This document shows positions 52,836 through 61,208 of a stretch of 64,000 nucleotides of DNA, piece after piece (positions within the stretch are counted from its first letter, which is position 1; every line of letters begins with the position of its first letter). Source of the stretch: Allobosea sp. WAO (GTDB lineage Bacteria > Pseudomonadota > Alphaproteobacteria > Rhizobiales > Beijerinckiaceae); the NCBI RefSeq assembly GCF_001509835.1, contig NZ_JXTJ01000008.1:248001-312000 (forward strand), read 5' to 3'. Position numbers and translations under genes: made by a program. The notes under the pieces were generated by a model. The model searched no databases and was not told where the DNA came from. It saw only the letters and a list, made by a program, of their open reading frames with translations.

Positions 52836-52850
52836 CCGGAAGCGGACATT
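52836..52850 (+). repeat. short dispersed intergenic motif, copy C
   Basis: CCGGAAGCGGACATT, related to the copies at 37568, 44814 and 57479. Confidence 0.4.
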
Positions 52851-52885
52851 TACCTGCTCACGAAGATGGCGTTGAGGATGCCATT

Positions 52886-52901
52886 TTCTGAAGCTTCAGA
52901 A
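52886..52901. promoter_or_regulatory. 16-base perfect palindrome, candidate protein-binding site
   Basis: TTCTGAAGCTTCAGAA is identical to its own reverse complement. It lies between the convergent amine-oxidase and M15 peptidase genes, an odd place for a promoter operator. Confidence 0.35.
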
Positions 52902-53057
52902 TGTCATCGATCAACTTCGAGCACAGCTGACATAGTTCGGCGTCGGCCATCTCTGGAGGGACGCAAGTTCACTCACGTCATGAGTGGCACGATGGGTAGA
53001 CTGCCTGCGAGCCTTCTCTAGGTGCAGCGGTTGGCAAGATCTCCGTGAACGGCAGGA

Positions 53058-53624
53058 TCAGTAGCGCCGGCGCGCAACGAGCTCAAAATGCGAGCGGTCC
53101 TGGTGCTTGTAGCCGCGAAAGTGGCCGCCCCAGCGTAGATGGGCACCTGCCTTGGAAGCAGCCGCCTTCATCGCCGCGGCAATCCGGTTCTGAAGTGCAA
53201 TCTCGAATACGACATGGCCGTGGGCATCGAGTGGCCAGAGATCGACAGCCCGGCCGGATCGATGAGCAGTGCTTCGCGTCATCGACCACCCCCAGATCAC
53301 GGCCTGACGTTGCTGGGCTCGATCGCGCCGGCCGGAGCCGATGACGAAGCGCAGATCCGGCATGGCGGCCTGAGCATTCACGACAATCCTGGCGAGGATC
53401 GGATCGAGTGCCCGCAGATTGCGGCCATGGTTGGCTATCGGGTCTGGGTTCCAGGCCAAGAACATCGAGATCTGGTCTCGGCCGAACTCGTCGTAAACCG
53501 GAATCCGGGCATAGGCCTCAGGGACAGGACGCTGGCGCGTCTGACCGAGGGCGCTATCGGCCCGCACGAAGCAGGTCAGGGCGAGCCCGATCCGTGCCAG
53601 CAGGTGTGTTGCGCGGTACGACAT
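53058..53624 (-). CDS. M15 family metallopeptidase (CwlK/endolysin-like), exported
   Basis: 188 residues. A Sec signal peptide (about 1-27, ending DSALGQ) is followed by an M15 peptidase domain. Zinc ligands can be placed at His121 and Asp128 (STAHRSGRAVDLWP) and His179 (DRSHFELV), with the substrate-side SGRRDRAQQ before them. Such enzymes cut D-Ala-D-Ala or L-Ala-D-Glu bonds in peptidoglycan. Phage genes are absent around it, so I read it as a host periplasmic enzyme and not a lysis gene, although the domain is also common in phages. Confidence 0.85.
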   Translation of the reverse strand: MSYRATHLLARIGLALTCFVRADSALGQTRQRPVPEAYARIPVYDEFGRDQISMFLAWNPDPIANHGRNLRALDPILARIVVNAQAAMPDLRFVIGSGRRDRAQQRQAVIWGWSMTRSTAHRSGRAVDLWPLDAHGHVVFEIALQNRIAAAMKAAASKAGAHLRWGGHFRGYKHQDRSHFELVARRRY

Positions 53625-53802
53625 AGCGGACGGTACCGTTGCAAGCGAATGGCTCGAAACGAAGGCTCTCGTTCATAACCGCGACCAAGGCGCTCTATTG
53701 CGCTTTCGGTCCGTCCTGGAGCTGTTCTGTAGATCAAAGAACACTCTGTCCGTGTTGCGCGGCTGAGTCTCAGAGCGTCGATAACGTTTTCGGGGCGGTG
53801 TC

Positions 53803-54897
53803 TCAGGGCACTGCGAGCAGGCGGATGAGGCCGAGCGAGATCGCCACGAGCGCAAGGAGTGAGAGGACGACCGTGGCGGTGACGCGGGGGCCGGCCTTGG
53901 CGACCGAGCGGATGTCGACGCTGAGCCCGAGCGCTGCCATCGAGATGATCGTCAGTACGTTGGCGACGGTGGCCAACGGCGACAGCAGGACCGCCGGAAT
54001 GAGCCCGGCCGAGCGAAATGCCGCCATCACCACGAAGCCAATGATGAACCAGGGCACGAGGCGGTGGATCCCAAGGGGGCGCAGCGCCGGACGCTCTGCT
54101 GCGACCTGCGCAGCAGGCGCGCCGGTCTCCTCGCGCAGCCGGCTAGACAGCAGCGACAGCACGAGGATGACGGGCCCGAGCATCAGCACGCGCACCAGCT
54201 TGACCAGGGTGCCGATCTGGATCGCGGCGGTGCCCGCCGGCGCCGTGGCGGCGAGGACCTGAGGAACGGCATAGACCGTCAGGCCCGACAGGATGCCGAA
54301 CTGATGAACGCTGAGGTTCAGTGTCGGGATCAGGAGAGGCAGGCTAAGCACGACCACGACTCCGAGCACTGCGGTGAAAGCGATCGAGGCGGCGACATCC
54401 TTACCGTCGGCGCCGATGACCGGCGCCGTCGCCGCGATCGCCGAATTTCCGCAGATGGAGTTGCCGCAGGCGACGAGGATGGCCATGCGCTTCGACAGCC
54501 CCAGCAAGCGGCCGATCCCATAGCTCAGGCCAATCGCAGCAAAAACCACTGCGGCAATGCCAAGGAGAAGTGGAGCGCCGGTGGCGGCAACCGTGGCGGC
54601 GCTCAAGGAGGCGCCGAGGAGCACGACCGCAATCTCCAGCAGCGTCTTCGCCGAGAACGAGATGCCCGGGCGCCAGCGGTCATCGGGCTTCCAGAGCGTT
54701 CTGATCAGTGTTCCGATCAGGATCGCCAGGACGAGCGCTTCGAGCCAGGCCCGCCGGAAGAACAGGGCCTCGAGATGCTCGGCGGCGAACGCAGCAACCG
54801 AAACGGCCAGGCACAGCACGAGGCCCGGGCCGATGCGCTTTGCGCCCGAGGCTGTTCGGTCAACCAAACTCGTCCGATCTGGGATTTTATGCGTCAT
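53803..54897 (-). CDS. YeiH family putative sulfate/anion exporter (UPF0324)
   Basis: 364 residues from 54897; an upstream ATG at 54936 is possible, and neither has a strong ribosome site. About ten membrane helices. Conserved UPF0324 stretches are ILIGTLIRTLWKPDDRWRPGISFSAKTLLEIAVVLLGASLS and ILVACGNSICGNSAIAATAPVIGA, the latter with the CGNSICGNSAI hallmark. The family is paired across bacteria with a YeiE-type LysR regulator, which is exactly the divergent gene here. Sulfite or other sulfur oxyanion export is suspected for the family but not proven. Confidence 0.9.
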   Translation of the reverse strand: MTHKIPDRTSLVDRTASGAKRIGPGLVLCLAVSVAAFAAEHLEALFFRRAWLEALVLAILIGTLIRTLWKPDDRWRPGISFSAKTLLEIAVVLLGASLSAATVAATGAPLLLGIAAVVFAAIGLSYGIGRLLGLSKRMAILVACGNSICGNSAIAATAPVIGADGKDVAASIAFTAVLGVVVVLSLPLLIPTLNLSVHQFGILSGLTVYAVPQVLAATAPAGTAAIQIGTLVKLVRVLMLGPVILVLSLLSSRLREETGAPAAQVAAERPALRPLGIHRLVPWFIIGFVVMAAFRSAGLIPAVLLSPLATVANVLTIISMAALGLSVDIRSVAKAGPRVTATVVLSLLALVAISLGLIRLLAVP

Positions 54898-54947
54898 CAG
54901 AGTACCCGGCAATGCGATGCGCGGGTTCTGAGGCATTTGGCCTAAGT

Positions 54948-54999
54948 GATCAAACGTGTTGTTTTTCTTGTTTTGATCGAGAAAAACGATTATTTCTCG
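54948..54999. promoter_or_regulatory. two inverted repeats in the yeiH/LysR divergent promoter
   Basis: GATCAAA (54948-54954) with TTTGATC (54972-54978), and CGAGAAA (54978-54984) with TTTCTCG (54993-54999), are both perfect. They share base 54978 and lie in an A/T-rich spacer between the divergent genes. The tandem layout suits the recognition and activation sites of a LysR regulator. Confidence 0.5.
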
Positions 55000-55074
55000 C
55001 GCTGACTTATCGGGGCGCCGTCCAGGCGTGGGCGTGCGGAACCCAGGTGCGCGCTCGCGGATTCATCGACGCTC

Positions 55075-55989
55075 ATGACACTCGAACAGCTTCGTATCTT
55101 CGTCGCGGTCGCAGAGCGCGAGCATGTCACGCGTGCGGCTTCGGAGCTGAACCTGACGCAATCTGCGACGAGCGCCGCGATCGCTGCGCTCGAACATCGC
55201 CATGCCGTGCAACTGTTCGACCGCGTCGGGCGCCGGATCGCGCTGACCGATGCGGGACGCCTGTTCCTCAACGAGGCGCGGGCGATCCTTGCCCGTGCTG
55301 CCGCGGGCGAACAGGTCCTGTCGGATCTCGCCGGCCTGAAGCGCGGGCGGCTGTCCCTTGCGGCGAGCCAGACGGTCGGAAATTACTGGCTGCCACGGAA
55401 GCTCGCCTTGTTTCGTGCGCGGTACCCGGGGATCGAGACGCCGCTCGTGATCGGAAATACCGAGACGGTCGCATCTTCCATCCACAATGGGCTCGCCGAT
55501 ATCGGCTTTGTCGAAGGTGAAATTGACGATCCGCTTTTGGCGCAGGAGGTCGTCGCGGTGGACGAAATGGCCATCGTCGTCGCGCCCGACCATCCCTGGG
55601 CGGCAAGAGACCGCGTCGATGCTTCGGATTTCGCCGAAAGTTCCTGGGTTCTGCGGGAGCCGGGCTCCGGCACCCGGCAAGTTCTGGAAGCGGTTCTCAC
55701 CGGCTCAAGGTACTCGCTGGCCGATCTCGATGTCGTGCTGGAGCTGCCCGCCAACGAGGCGGTGCGCGCCGCTGTCGAAGCGGGCTCCGCCGCCAGCCTG
55801 ATGTCGAGGCTCGTGGTCGCCAGCTCCTTGCAGTCGGGCGCGCTCGTCGAAGTCGCGGCTGACATCCCGCCCCGCCGCTTCGTCATGCTGCGACATAAGG
55901 AACGTCATGTCGGTCGGCCTATGCAGGCCTTCCGAGCGCTTCTTGCCGACGAGCCCGTCGCGGCCAAACAGTCACATGCGTCTCAATAG
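55075..55989 (+). CDS. LysR family transcriptional regulator (YeiE-like)
   Basis: 304 residues. The HTH is MTLEQLRIFVAVAEREHVTRAASELNLTQSATSAAIAALE. The CysB-like substrate domain follows (about 88-290), with LSLAASQTVGNYWLPRKLALFRARYPGIETPL, typical of the YeiE group. YeiE homologs have been linked to sulfite sensing. It is divergent from yeiH, with inverted repeats between them, so it probably controls yeiH. Confidence 0.88.
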   Translation: MTLEQLRIFVAVAEREHVTRAASELNLTQSATSAAIAALEHRHAVQLFDRVGRRIALTDAGRLFLNEARAILARAAAGEQVLSDLAGLKRGRLSLAASQTVGNYWLPRKLALFRARYPGIETPLVIGNTETVASSIHNGLADIGFVEGEIDDPLLAQEVVAVDEMAIVVAPDHPWAARDRVDASDFAESSWVLREPGSGTRQVLEAVLTGSRYSLADLDVVLELPANEAVRAAVEAGSAASLMSRLVVASSLQSGALVEVAADIPPRRFVMLRHKERHVGRPMQAFRALLADEPVAAKQSHASQ

Positions 55990-56129
55990 CCGGCGATCCT
56001 TCCCGGCATTGCGCCTGCGCGCCAAGCTCTCGCCCGGTTGCTCACCAAAGGTCACGACCGACGCCTGATCGCGTACACGACGTACGGCCGATTCTCCCTT
56101 CAGCGATCCCCGACGAGGAGCTTAGCCCT

Positions 56130-56795
56130 GTGATCCAGCGTATCCTTCTCGCCGGCAGTTCCGGCCTGGTCGGCAGTCTCGTGAGCACGCGCTTATCGAC
56201 CAACCCGAACGTCGCTCTCGCCAGTCTCGTACGGCGCAGTTCGTCCGCGCCAGGGCTCCCGGTCGATTTCGAAACGCTCTGCGAGGAGCCGGAAGCGACC
56301 TTGCGCGCGGTCGCGCCCGGGGGCGTCGACGTTGCAATCTCCTGCCTCGGCACGACCATCCGCACGGCCGGATCGCAACCGGCGATGTTCCGCGTCGACC
56401 ACGATTATGTGCTAGCCGTCGCGAAGGGCGCCCTTGCGCTGCGCGCGCGCCGGTTCATCCTCGTCACCGCTGCGGGCGCGGGCGGTCCGGGCTTCTATTT
56501 ACAGACCAAGGGCGCCATCGAGCGGGCGGTCTGCGATCTCGGCTTCGAGAGGGTCGACTTGATGCGTCCAGGCTTTCTTCTCGGCGGCCGCAGTGAGCGG
56601 CGCGTCTGGGAGGAGATCGGCCAGCGCGTCTTCGCGGCGCTGACGCCGATCCTGCTCGGGCCGCTCTCGCGCTACGGCGCCATCCCCGCCGAGACGGTGG
56701 CGGACGCCATCGTCGGGCTGCTTGGGCAAGAGGAGCTCGGACGCCACGTCCACGAGAACGCGCAGATGCGCCGGCTCGCAGCAGAGGCTTCATGA
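56130..56795 (+). CDS. NAD(P)-binding atypical SDR protein (HTATIP2/YbjT-like)
   Basis: 221 residues from a GTG at 56130 preceded by GAGGAG. The nucleotide motif is ILLAGSSGLVGSLVSTRL (GxxGxxG at about 8-14). YLQTKGAIERAVCDLGFERVDLMRPGFLLGGRSE carries the YxxxK-like TKGAIE segment seen in TIP30-type proteins. No catalytic reaction is assigned to this group. It appears to be alone on its transcript. Confidence 0.82.
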   Translation: MIQRILLAGSSGLVGSLVSTRLSTNPNVALASLVRRSSSAPGLPVDFETLCEEPEATLRAVAPGGVDVAISCLGTTIRTAGSQPAMFRVDHDYVLAVAKGALALRARRFILVTAAGAGGPGFYLQTKGAIERAVCDLGFERVDLMRPGFLLGGRSERRVWEEIGQRVFAALTPILLGPLSRYGAIPAETVADAIVGLLGQEELGRHVHENAQMRRLAAEAS

Positions 56796-56998
56796 GCTCC
56801 GGTACGCGTGCAGGCGAACGAGATGAGCCACGACTTCGTTCCCGGCGTCCGGGCATCGTTCGTCGAGGCGGTCGGCTCAGCGCTGCCGTAGGTCCGTGTG
56901 CGCGACGCACTGGTCGCCGAGGCGCGCCCATCTTTCCGTCGAGCGACAAGCCCGACGGATCGTCTTCGCATTTGGCGATAGATGAGAGCGGCGCGGGA

Positions 56999-57346
56999 CT
57001 ATCGGGAGGCGATCGCGGTCATCTCGACGAGGAGGTCGGGATAGGCAAGGCGCGCCTCGACGGTCGCGCGGGCCGGCGCGTGGCCCTTTGCGACCCAGGC
57101 GTCCCAAGCTTCGTTCATGGCGGCGAACCCCGCCATGTCGGCGAGGTAAATGGTAACGCTGACCAGGTTGTTCTTGGAGACGCCGGCCTGGGCCAGCGTG
57201 TCATCGAGGCTGAGCAGAACTTCCTCGGTCTGCACCTTGACGGATTGGCCGCGCGTCTGCTCGGCGACATGGCCCGCGAGGAAGATCAGATCTCCAACGA
57301 TAACCGCGTCGCTCCAGCGTTCCGTCATGCCAATGCGTTCAATCAT
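56999..57346 (-). CDS. RidA family protein (YjgF/YER057c/UK114)
   Basis: 115 residues from the ATG at 57346, with GGAG nine bases before it. The fold begins ERWSDAVIVGDLIFLAGHVAEQT and ends APARATVEARLAYPDLLVEMTAIASR. The conserved Arg of the deaminase site is in PARATVEA, so imine/enamine hydrolysis is plausible. RidA enzymes clear reactive enamines produced by PLP enzymes and amine oxidases. Confidence 0.9.
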   Translation of the reverse strand: MIERIGMTERWSDAVIVGDLIFLAGHVAEQTRGQSVKVQTEEVLLSLDDTLAQAGVSKNNLVSVTIYLADMAGFAAMNEAWDAWVAKGHAPARATVEARLAYPDLLVEMTAIASR

Positions 57347-57819
57347 AGGGTCAGCTCCATCTGTTCGGTCTGCGGCCGGTTTCCCACGGTCGGTCAGCCG
57401 GCGCTGAACGCTTCTATGGCGCACATCCCAACGACGCCATATCGCCGCGATGCGCCACTTTCGGATATTGAGACTTCGCCAGAAAGCGGACGTTTCCCGA
57501 CGCCCCGTCGCGGCTGTCGGTGCCCGACCAGAGCAGTCCCACGTCAATCGACAGCGCTCGGAGCCCCGGATTATCCGACAAGTTCCCTATCGCATGCCGG
57601 TGCGCCTCCTAGGCCCGGGGAGCGCTCGCTTGCGAAGGTTTTGTGTTACGCTCGCGCGAAATATCCGAAGTGCTCTGCCCCGCCGAGGGCAGTTATGCCC
57701 TGAACCGAGCGATCGCCAGTGACAGTAAAGCCACCATCACTGCGGCAGGCTCAAAGACCCTAGATCAGGCTTTCGGCCCCAATCGGGGTAGAGGGGCGCC
57801 GTCGAGACGAGGCGCTTTG
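57347..57819. other. 473-base gap, no supported gene
   Basis: Frames across it look non-coding. It contains copy D of the short intergenic motif (CCAGAAAGCGGACGTT, 57479-57494) and a small stem CTGCCC/GGGCAG (about 57678-57695). No promoter could be assigned. Confidence 0.5.
57479..57494 (+). repeat. short dispersed intergenic motif, copy D
   Basis: CCAGAAAGCGGACGTT, related to the copies at 37568, 44814 and 52836. Confidence 0.4.
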
Positions 57820-58680
57820 CTACTGTGCGCCAGGCAGGCCAATTGCGAGAGCCTTGGCCTGCACTTCGCAATCCTCGTCCGGCTTTGCGCTCCTCTGTCT
57901 GGCTGCCGCCAGTTCGTCGCGCGCGATCGCAATGTCCTCGCGGAACTCCGGCACCGCATGGAGCAACGCAATCGTCGCGGAGGCCATGAAGCGCCCGGCG
58001 ATGATGTCGCTCTGCCAGTGCACATTGCAGATCATACGGCTTTCTCCGAAGGCGCGGCCGCGCGCGAGGACAGATTGAGCACTATCCGGATCGACTGTGG
58101 CGAGCGCGAGAGCCATCCCCCAGCCGAGCGCCGTGTGGCCCGATGGGTAGGAGCCATCCGCGCGCAACTCCTCGTCCTCATCGGGCGTACAATTGGTCTC
58201 GCCATAGGCGACGAAGGGTCGGATCGCCTTGTAGCGATGCTTGGTATCTTCCGTGGACAGGCCAGTATCGACTGCGACCCGCTGCAACAACTGATAAAGC
58301 CGGGGCGTGTCCTTTCGCGTGATCGCGACGCCCACGGGGCACGCGAAAACGCCTGTCAGCTTGTCCGGATGCAGGCTCGCATCGCGGATCGCGAGATGCC
58401 AACGCGGTGTGCCGCGCAGTGTTGCCGCGCGGGCATGCATTTGCGCGTCGAAGGCAGCAGCGGCCGAGCCGGAGGCCGGCGGCGCTGGCAAGAGCCCGGC
58501 GCTGGCGAGCCGCTGCTCCTTTTTCAGATAGCCTGCAGGGATCCCGGGAGCGAGCTCGGGGACACCGTCACGCATCTGGGCTGCAGCACGCGCCCCCCCG
58601 ACGCACAGGATTCCGACCGTACAGAGGAGACGGAAGAGTGACCGCGTCGAGGCGGGGGAGGAAAAACGCGCATCGGACAT
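57820..58680 (-). CDS. class A acid phosphatase (PAP2 superfamily), periplasmic
   Basis: 286 residues. A signal peptide spans about 14-35 (LFRLLCTVGILCVGGARAAAQ). The three PAP2 motifs are complete: KHRYKAIRP (K-x6-RP), GSYPSGHTA, and SRMICNVHWQSD (SR-x5-H-x3-D). This is the signature of class A nonspecific acid phosphatases (PhoN/PhoC). It would release phosphate from organic esters in the periplasm. It follows the DUF1254 genes after 11 bases and seems to be the last gene of that operon. Confidence 0.92.
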   Translation of the reverse strand: MSDARFSSPASTRSLFRLLCTVGILCVGGARAAAQMRDGVPELAPGIPAGYLKKEQRLASAGLLPAPPASGSAAAAFDAQMHARAATLRGTPRWHLAIRDASLHPDKLTGVFACPVGVAITRKDTPRLYQLLQRVAVDTGLSTEDTKHRYKAIRPFVAYGETNCTPDEDEELRADGSYPSGHTALGWGMALALATVDPDSAQSVLARGRAFGESRMICNVHWQSDIIAGRFMASATIALLHAVPEFREDIAIARDELAAARQRSAKPDEDCEVQAKALAIGLPGAQ

Positions 58681-58691
58681 CGAGGCGCACC

Positions 58692-59723
58692 CTACTTCGC
58701 AGCGGCAACCGGGAACGCCCAGGTACCGCTCAAGATCTCGGCATGGGGCCGGTAGAGCCTGACCATGTAGTTCCAGCCCGGCGTGACAGGCAGGCAGTTC
58801 GCGACTTTGCCGTCACAGCCGCCGAACTGGATGTCGAAGCTGCCGTCAGCGCTCTTCTTCGCCGTGATGTTGTTGAGCGAATAGGCGTCGAGCGCGTTCG
58901 GGGTGAAAAATCCTTCGGCGTTGTAGACGGTGACAGACCAGAAGCCATCGACCGGTACGCTCGCCGGCACTTTCAGGCCGTAGACGACTTTGCCATCGTT
59001 CTTTTCGGGGACGATATTGAGGTAGATCGCCTCCTTGTCAGGGTTGCCGCCCCAGGCCGAGGCGGCGCCGAGCAGGAAGCGCACCGGATCGACCTCTGCG
59101 CGTGTACCGAACATCCTGTTCTTGTCGGGTAGCGTATCGCTGAGAGCGACCAGCAGATCCCGGACCTTCTTCTGGCTGGCCTGATCCCAGGCCGGTACCT
59201 CGAACTTGCCCGGGCCGCCCGGTTGTTCGACCTTGATCGCGTCCTGCACCGCATGGGCCTGCGTCATGTCCTGCTTGTCCGCTGGGTTGGCCAGCGTGCG
59301 AAACGCCACGGCGACATAGCGCGTACCAATGGCATCGCGCGTCAGGGTGTAGGCACCGGGCTTGTGAGCGACCTGATGCGTATACTGGTCCTGGGTGAAC
59401 ACCTGCATCGAGACGAAGCGCTGCCCGGCATCGGGGATCGTGATCGTGACGGGGCCGGCATCGAGGTCAAACACCGCCGACGAATAGAGCGTGTCGCGGT
59501 TGAGGCGGATGACTGTCTGCTTGTCGAGCGGCGCGGGTTCGCGGGTGTGATCGAACTTGCCGAAGCCACCGTTTTTCACGATGCCCGAGAAGTAGAGATC
59601 GGTTTCGGCGCGGGCGAAATTCTCGACCGTCACGGGGGTCGGCTTCAATTCGGGCGCCTGGGCTCGAGCAACGCTGACGGCCGAGAGCAAGATCGCGGCG
59701 GAAAGGGTAAGCGTCTTTCGCAT
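58692..59723 (-). CDS. DUF1254/DUF1214 domain protein, exported
   Basis: 343 residues from 59723, where AAAGGAAA precedes the ATG. A Sec signal peptide (about 1-23, ending VARAQA) leads into the DUF1254 region (NRDTLYSSAVFDLDAGPVTITIPDAGQRFVSMQVFTQDQY). A DUF1214 region follows near the end (VDGFWSVTVYNAEGFFTPNALDAYSLN). The function of these paired domains is unknown. A second, longer DUF1254 protein is encoded just upstream. Confidence 0.88.
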   Translation of the reverse strand: MRKTLTLSAAILLSAVSVARAQAPELKPTPVTVENFARAETDLYFSGIVKNGGFGKFDHTREPAPLDKQTVIRLNRDTLYSSAVFDLDAGPVTITIPDAGQRFVSMQVFTQDQYTHQVAHKPGAYTLTRDAIGTRYVAVAFRTLANPADKQDMTQAHAVQDAIKVEQPGGPGKFEVPAWDQASQKKVRDLLVALSDTLPDKNRMFGTRAEVDPVRFLLGAASAWGGNPDKEAIYLNIVPEKNDGKVVYGLKVPASVPVDGFWSVTVYNAEGFFTPNALDAYSLNNITAKKSADGSFDIQFGGCDGKVANCLPVTPGWNYMVRLYRPHAEILSGTWAFPVAAAK

Positions 59724-59740
59724 GATCGTTTCCTTTATCG

Positions 59741-61177
59741 TCAGTTCGCGCGGACGAGCGGCGGCTGTTTCCAGCTTTGCGCGAGCGCTTCGGGCTTGGG
59801 CCAATAGAGTCGCAGGATCGTCCAGAACGGCCCGGCCGGCACGGGTAGCCAGTTCGACTCCAGTTCCGGTCCTGGCGACTCGTGCTGGAGATAGAGCGTG
59901 ACCAACCCATCGGGGTCCTTCTTCAGCGAAGGCAGCATGGGCGAATTGATGAGGTATCGGTTCAGTCGGTTCGCTGAGAGCAGGCTCTGTGGCAACTCGT
60001 AGACGGTGAGCGACCAGAAGGCGTTGACGGGCAAGCCCTTCGCCGGATCGAGCCGCATCGTGTAGCGGCCATCCTTGCCGTCGAACGGCTTGCCGGCGGA
60101 ATCGGTGTAGTAGACGGGATAGAGCGCCTCTTCCTTGGAGTTTCCGTAGATGCCGAGTGCGGCTCCGGCCATCCGGGCCATGTAGTCGTTCTTCAGGAAG
60201 GCGCGAGTGCCGAAGCCCTCCGCCGGGGCGCGCTTGCCGGTGTCGAGTTCATTGGCCTTGAAGGCGGCGAAGGCCTTCCAGGCATCGGCCATGCCGTCCT
60301 CGAGCGCCTTGCGCCGCTCAGGCGCGAGCTTCGCGAGATCCAGCGCCTTGCCCGGGCCAACGCCGATGCGGGCCAGTCGCCGACGCAGCTCTAGCTCCGA
60401 TCGATGTGTCGGGCAGAACTGCAGGATGAAATTCAGGATCTGGAAGAACTCGGCCGAGCTGCGCTGCTGCTCGGGCGAAAGAGGTCGCATGAAGTCGATC
60501 GCGGCGGCGGCTTTCGGCGCCGGCTTGCCCAGAAACTGCGAGAGCGGCTGCACCGTGTAGCCTGCCTGGATCACCTTGACCTTTTCGATGTCGGCCGGCG
60601 CGAAGAGCTGCGTCCGGTAGAGCACGAAGGCGAAATCGGTTTCGCAGCGGATGACGCGCTTCACGCCTCGGGGCTTGCGCCCCTTCCAGCGCGGGCCGAC
60701 GAGCAGGAAGTTGCCGGCCTCGTTGCCGGTGGCGCGGCTGCCGACATAGGCGAAATTGAAGGTGTATTGGTCGATGAACTGCAGCGAGTAGTAGCGTCCG
60801 GCCTCCACGGCGGGGACGGAGATCACGAGCGGCTCAGTGCGCAGGTCGGCGCCGATATAGGAATAGGGCGTGTCCGAGTTCGGCGTCTGGATCGCTTTGT
60901 CGTCAGGCGTGTAGACGCGCGCCGTGTAGGCGATCACGTTCCAGGGCGCCTTGAACTCTGGGCCGCCGCGATCCGCGAAATACGAATACTGGATGCGGTA
61001 GTTGTCGACGAGCGGGAAGCCCCAGATTGTCGCCTCCTTCGCGATGGCGCGCAGCACATCGGCTTCGCTCGCCCCGGCGGCCGACGGGTTGGCGATCGCG
61101 CCGAGCAAGGCCCCTCCACCAAGGCTGGCGACCGATGCCAGCAGGGCCCGTCTGTCGATGTCGAAGCGGCTTGTCAC
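59741..61177 (-). CDS. DUF1254/DUF1214 domain protein, longer paralog with Tat-like signal
   Basis: 478 residues. The N-terminus DIDRRALLASVASLGGGALLGAIA has a twin-Arg motif followed by a hydrophobic run, so Tat export is likely. DUF1254 (about 45-180) includes TPNSDTPYSYIGADLRTEPLVISVPAVEAGRYYSLQFIDQYTFNF. DUF1214 (about 370-460) includes LPVNAFWSLTVYELPQSLLSANRLNRYLINS. It shares the domain order with the shorter neighbour, so the pair probably arose by duplication. The biochemical role is unknown. Confidence 0.88.
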   Translation of the reverse strand: MTSRFDIDRRALLASVASLGGGALLGAIANPSAAGASEADVLRAIAKEATIWGFPLVDNYRIQYSYFADRGGPEFKAPWNVIAYTARVYTPDDKAIQTPNSDTPYSYIGADLRTEPLVISVPAVEAGRYYSLQFIDQYTFNFAYVGSRATGNEAGNFLLVGPRWKGRKPRGVKRVIRCETDFAFVLYRTQLFAPADIEKVKVIQAGYTVQPLSQFLGKPAPKAAAAIDFMRPLSPEQQRSSAEFFQILNFILQFCPTHRSELELRRRLARIGVGPGKALDLAKLAPERRKALEDGMADAWKAFAAFKANELDTGKRAPAEGFGTRAFLKNDYMARMAGAALGIYGNSKEEALYPVYYTDSAGKPFDGKDGRYTMRLDPAKGLPVNAFWSLTVYELPQSLLSANRLNRYLINSPMLPSLKKDPDGLVTLYLQHESPGPELESNWLPVPAGPFWTILRLYWPKPEALAQSWKQPPLVRAN

Positions 61178-61208
61178 GGTGTTATCTCCCAGTGGAGGCC
61201 TGGACGGC

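Larger units (their letters stand above)
52740..53057. other. 318-base gap with a 16-base perfect palindrome
   Basis: No gene is supported. It contains copy C of the short intergenic motif (CCGGAAGCGGACATT, 52836-52850) and the perfect palindrome TTCTGAAGCTTCAGAA at 52886-52901. No T-run follows the palindrome, so it looks more like a binding site than a terminator. Confidence 0.45.

Noticed and set aside
53058..53624. M15 peptidase as part of a prophage lysis module
   Set aside because: It has a Sec signal peptide and no holin, spanin or structural phage genes lie nearby.
53639..54262. 207-residue frame antisense to yeiH
   Set aside because: Ser/Arg/Ala-rich without a domain, opposite a well conserved exporter gene.
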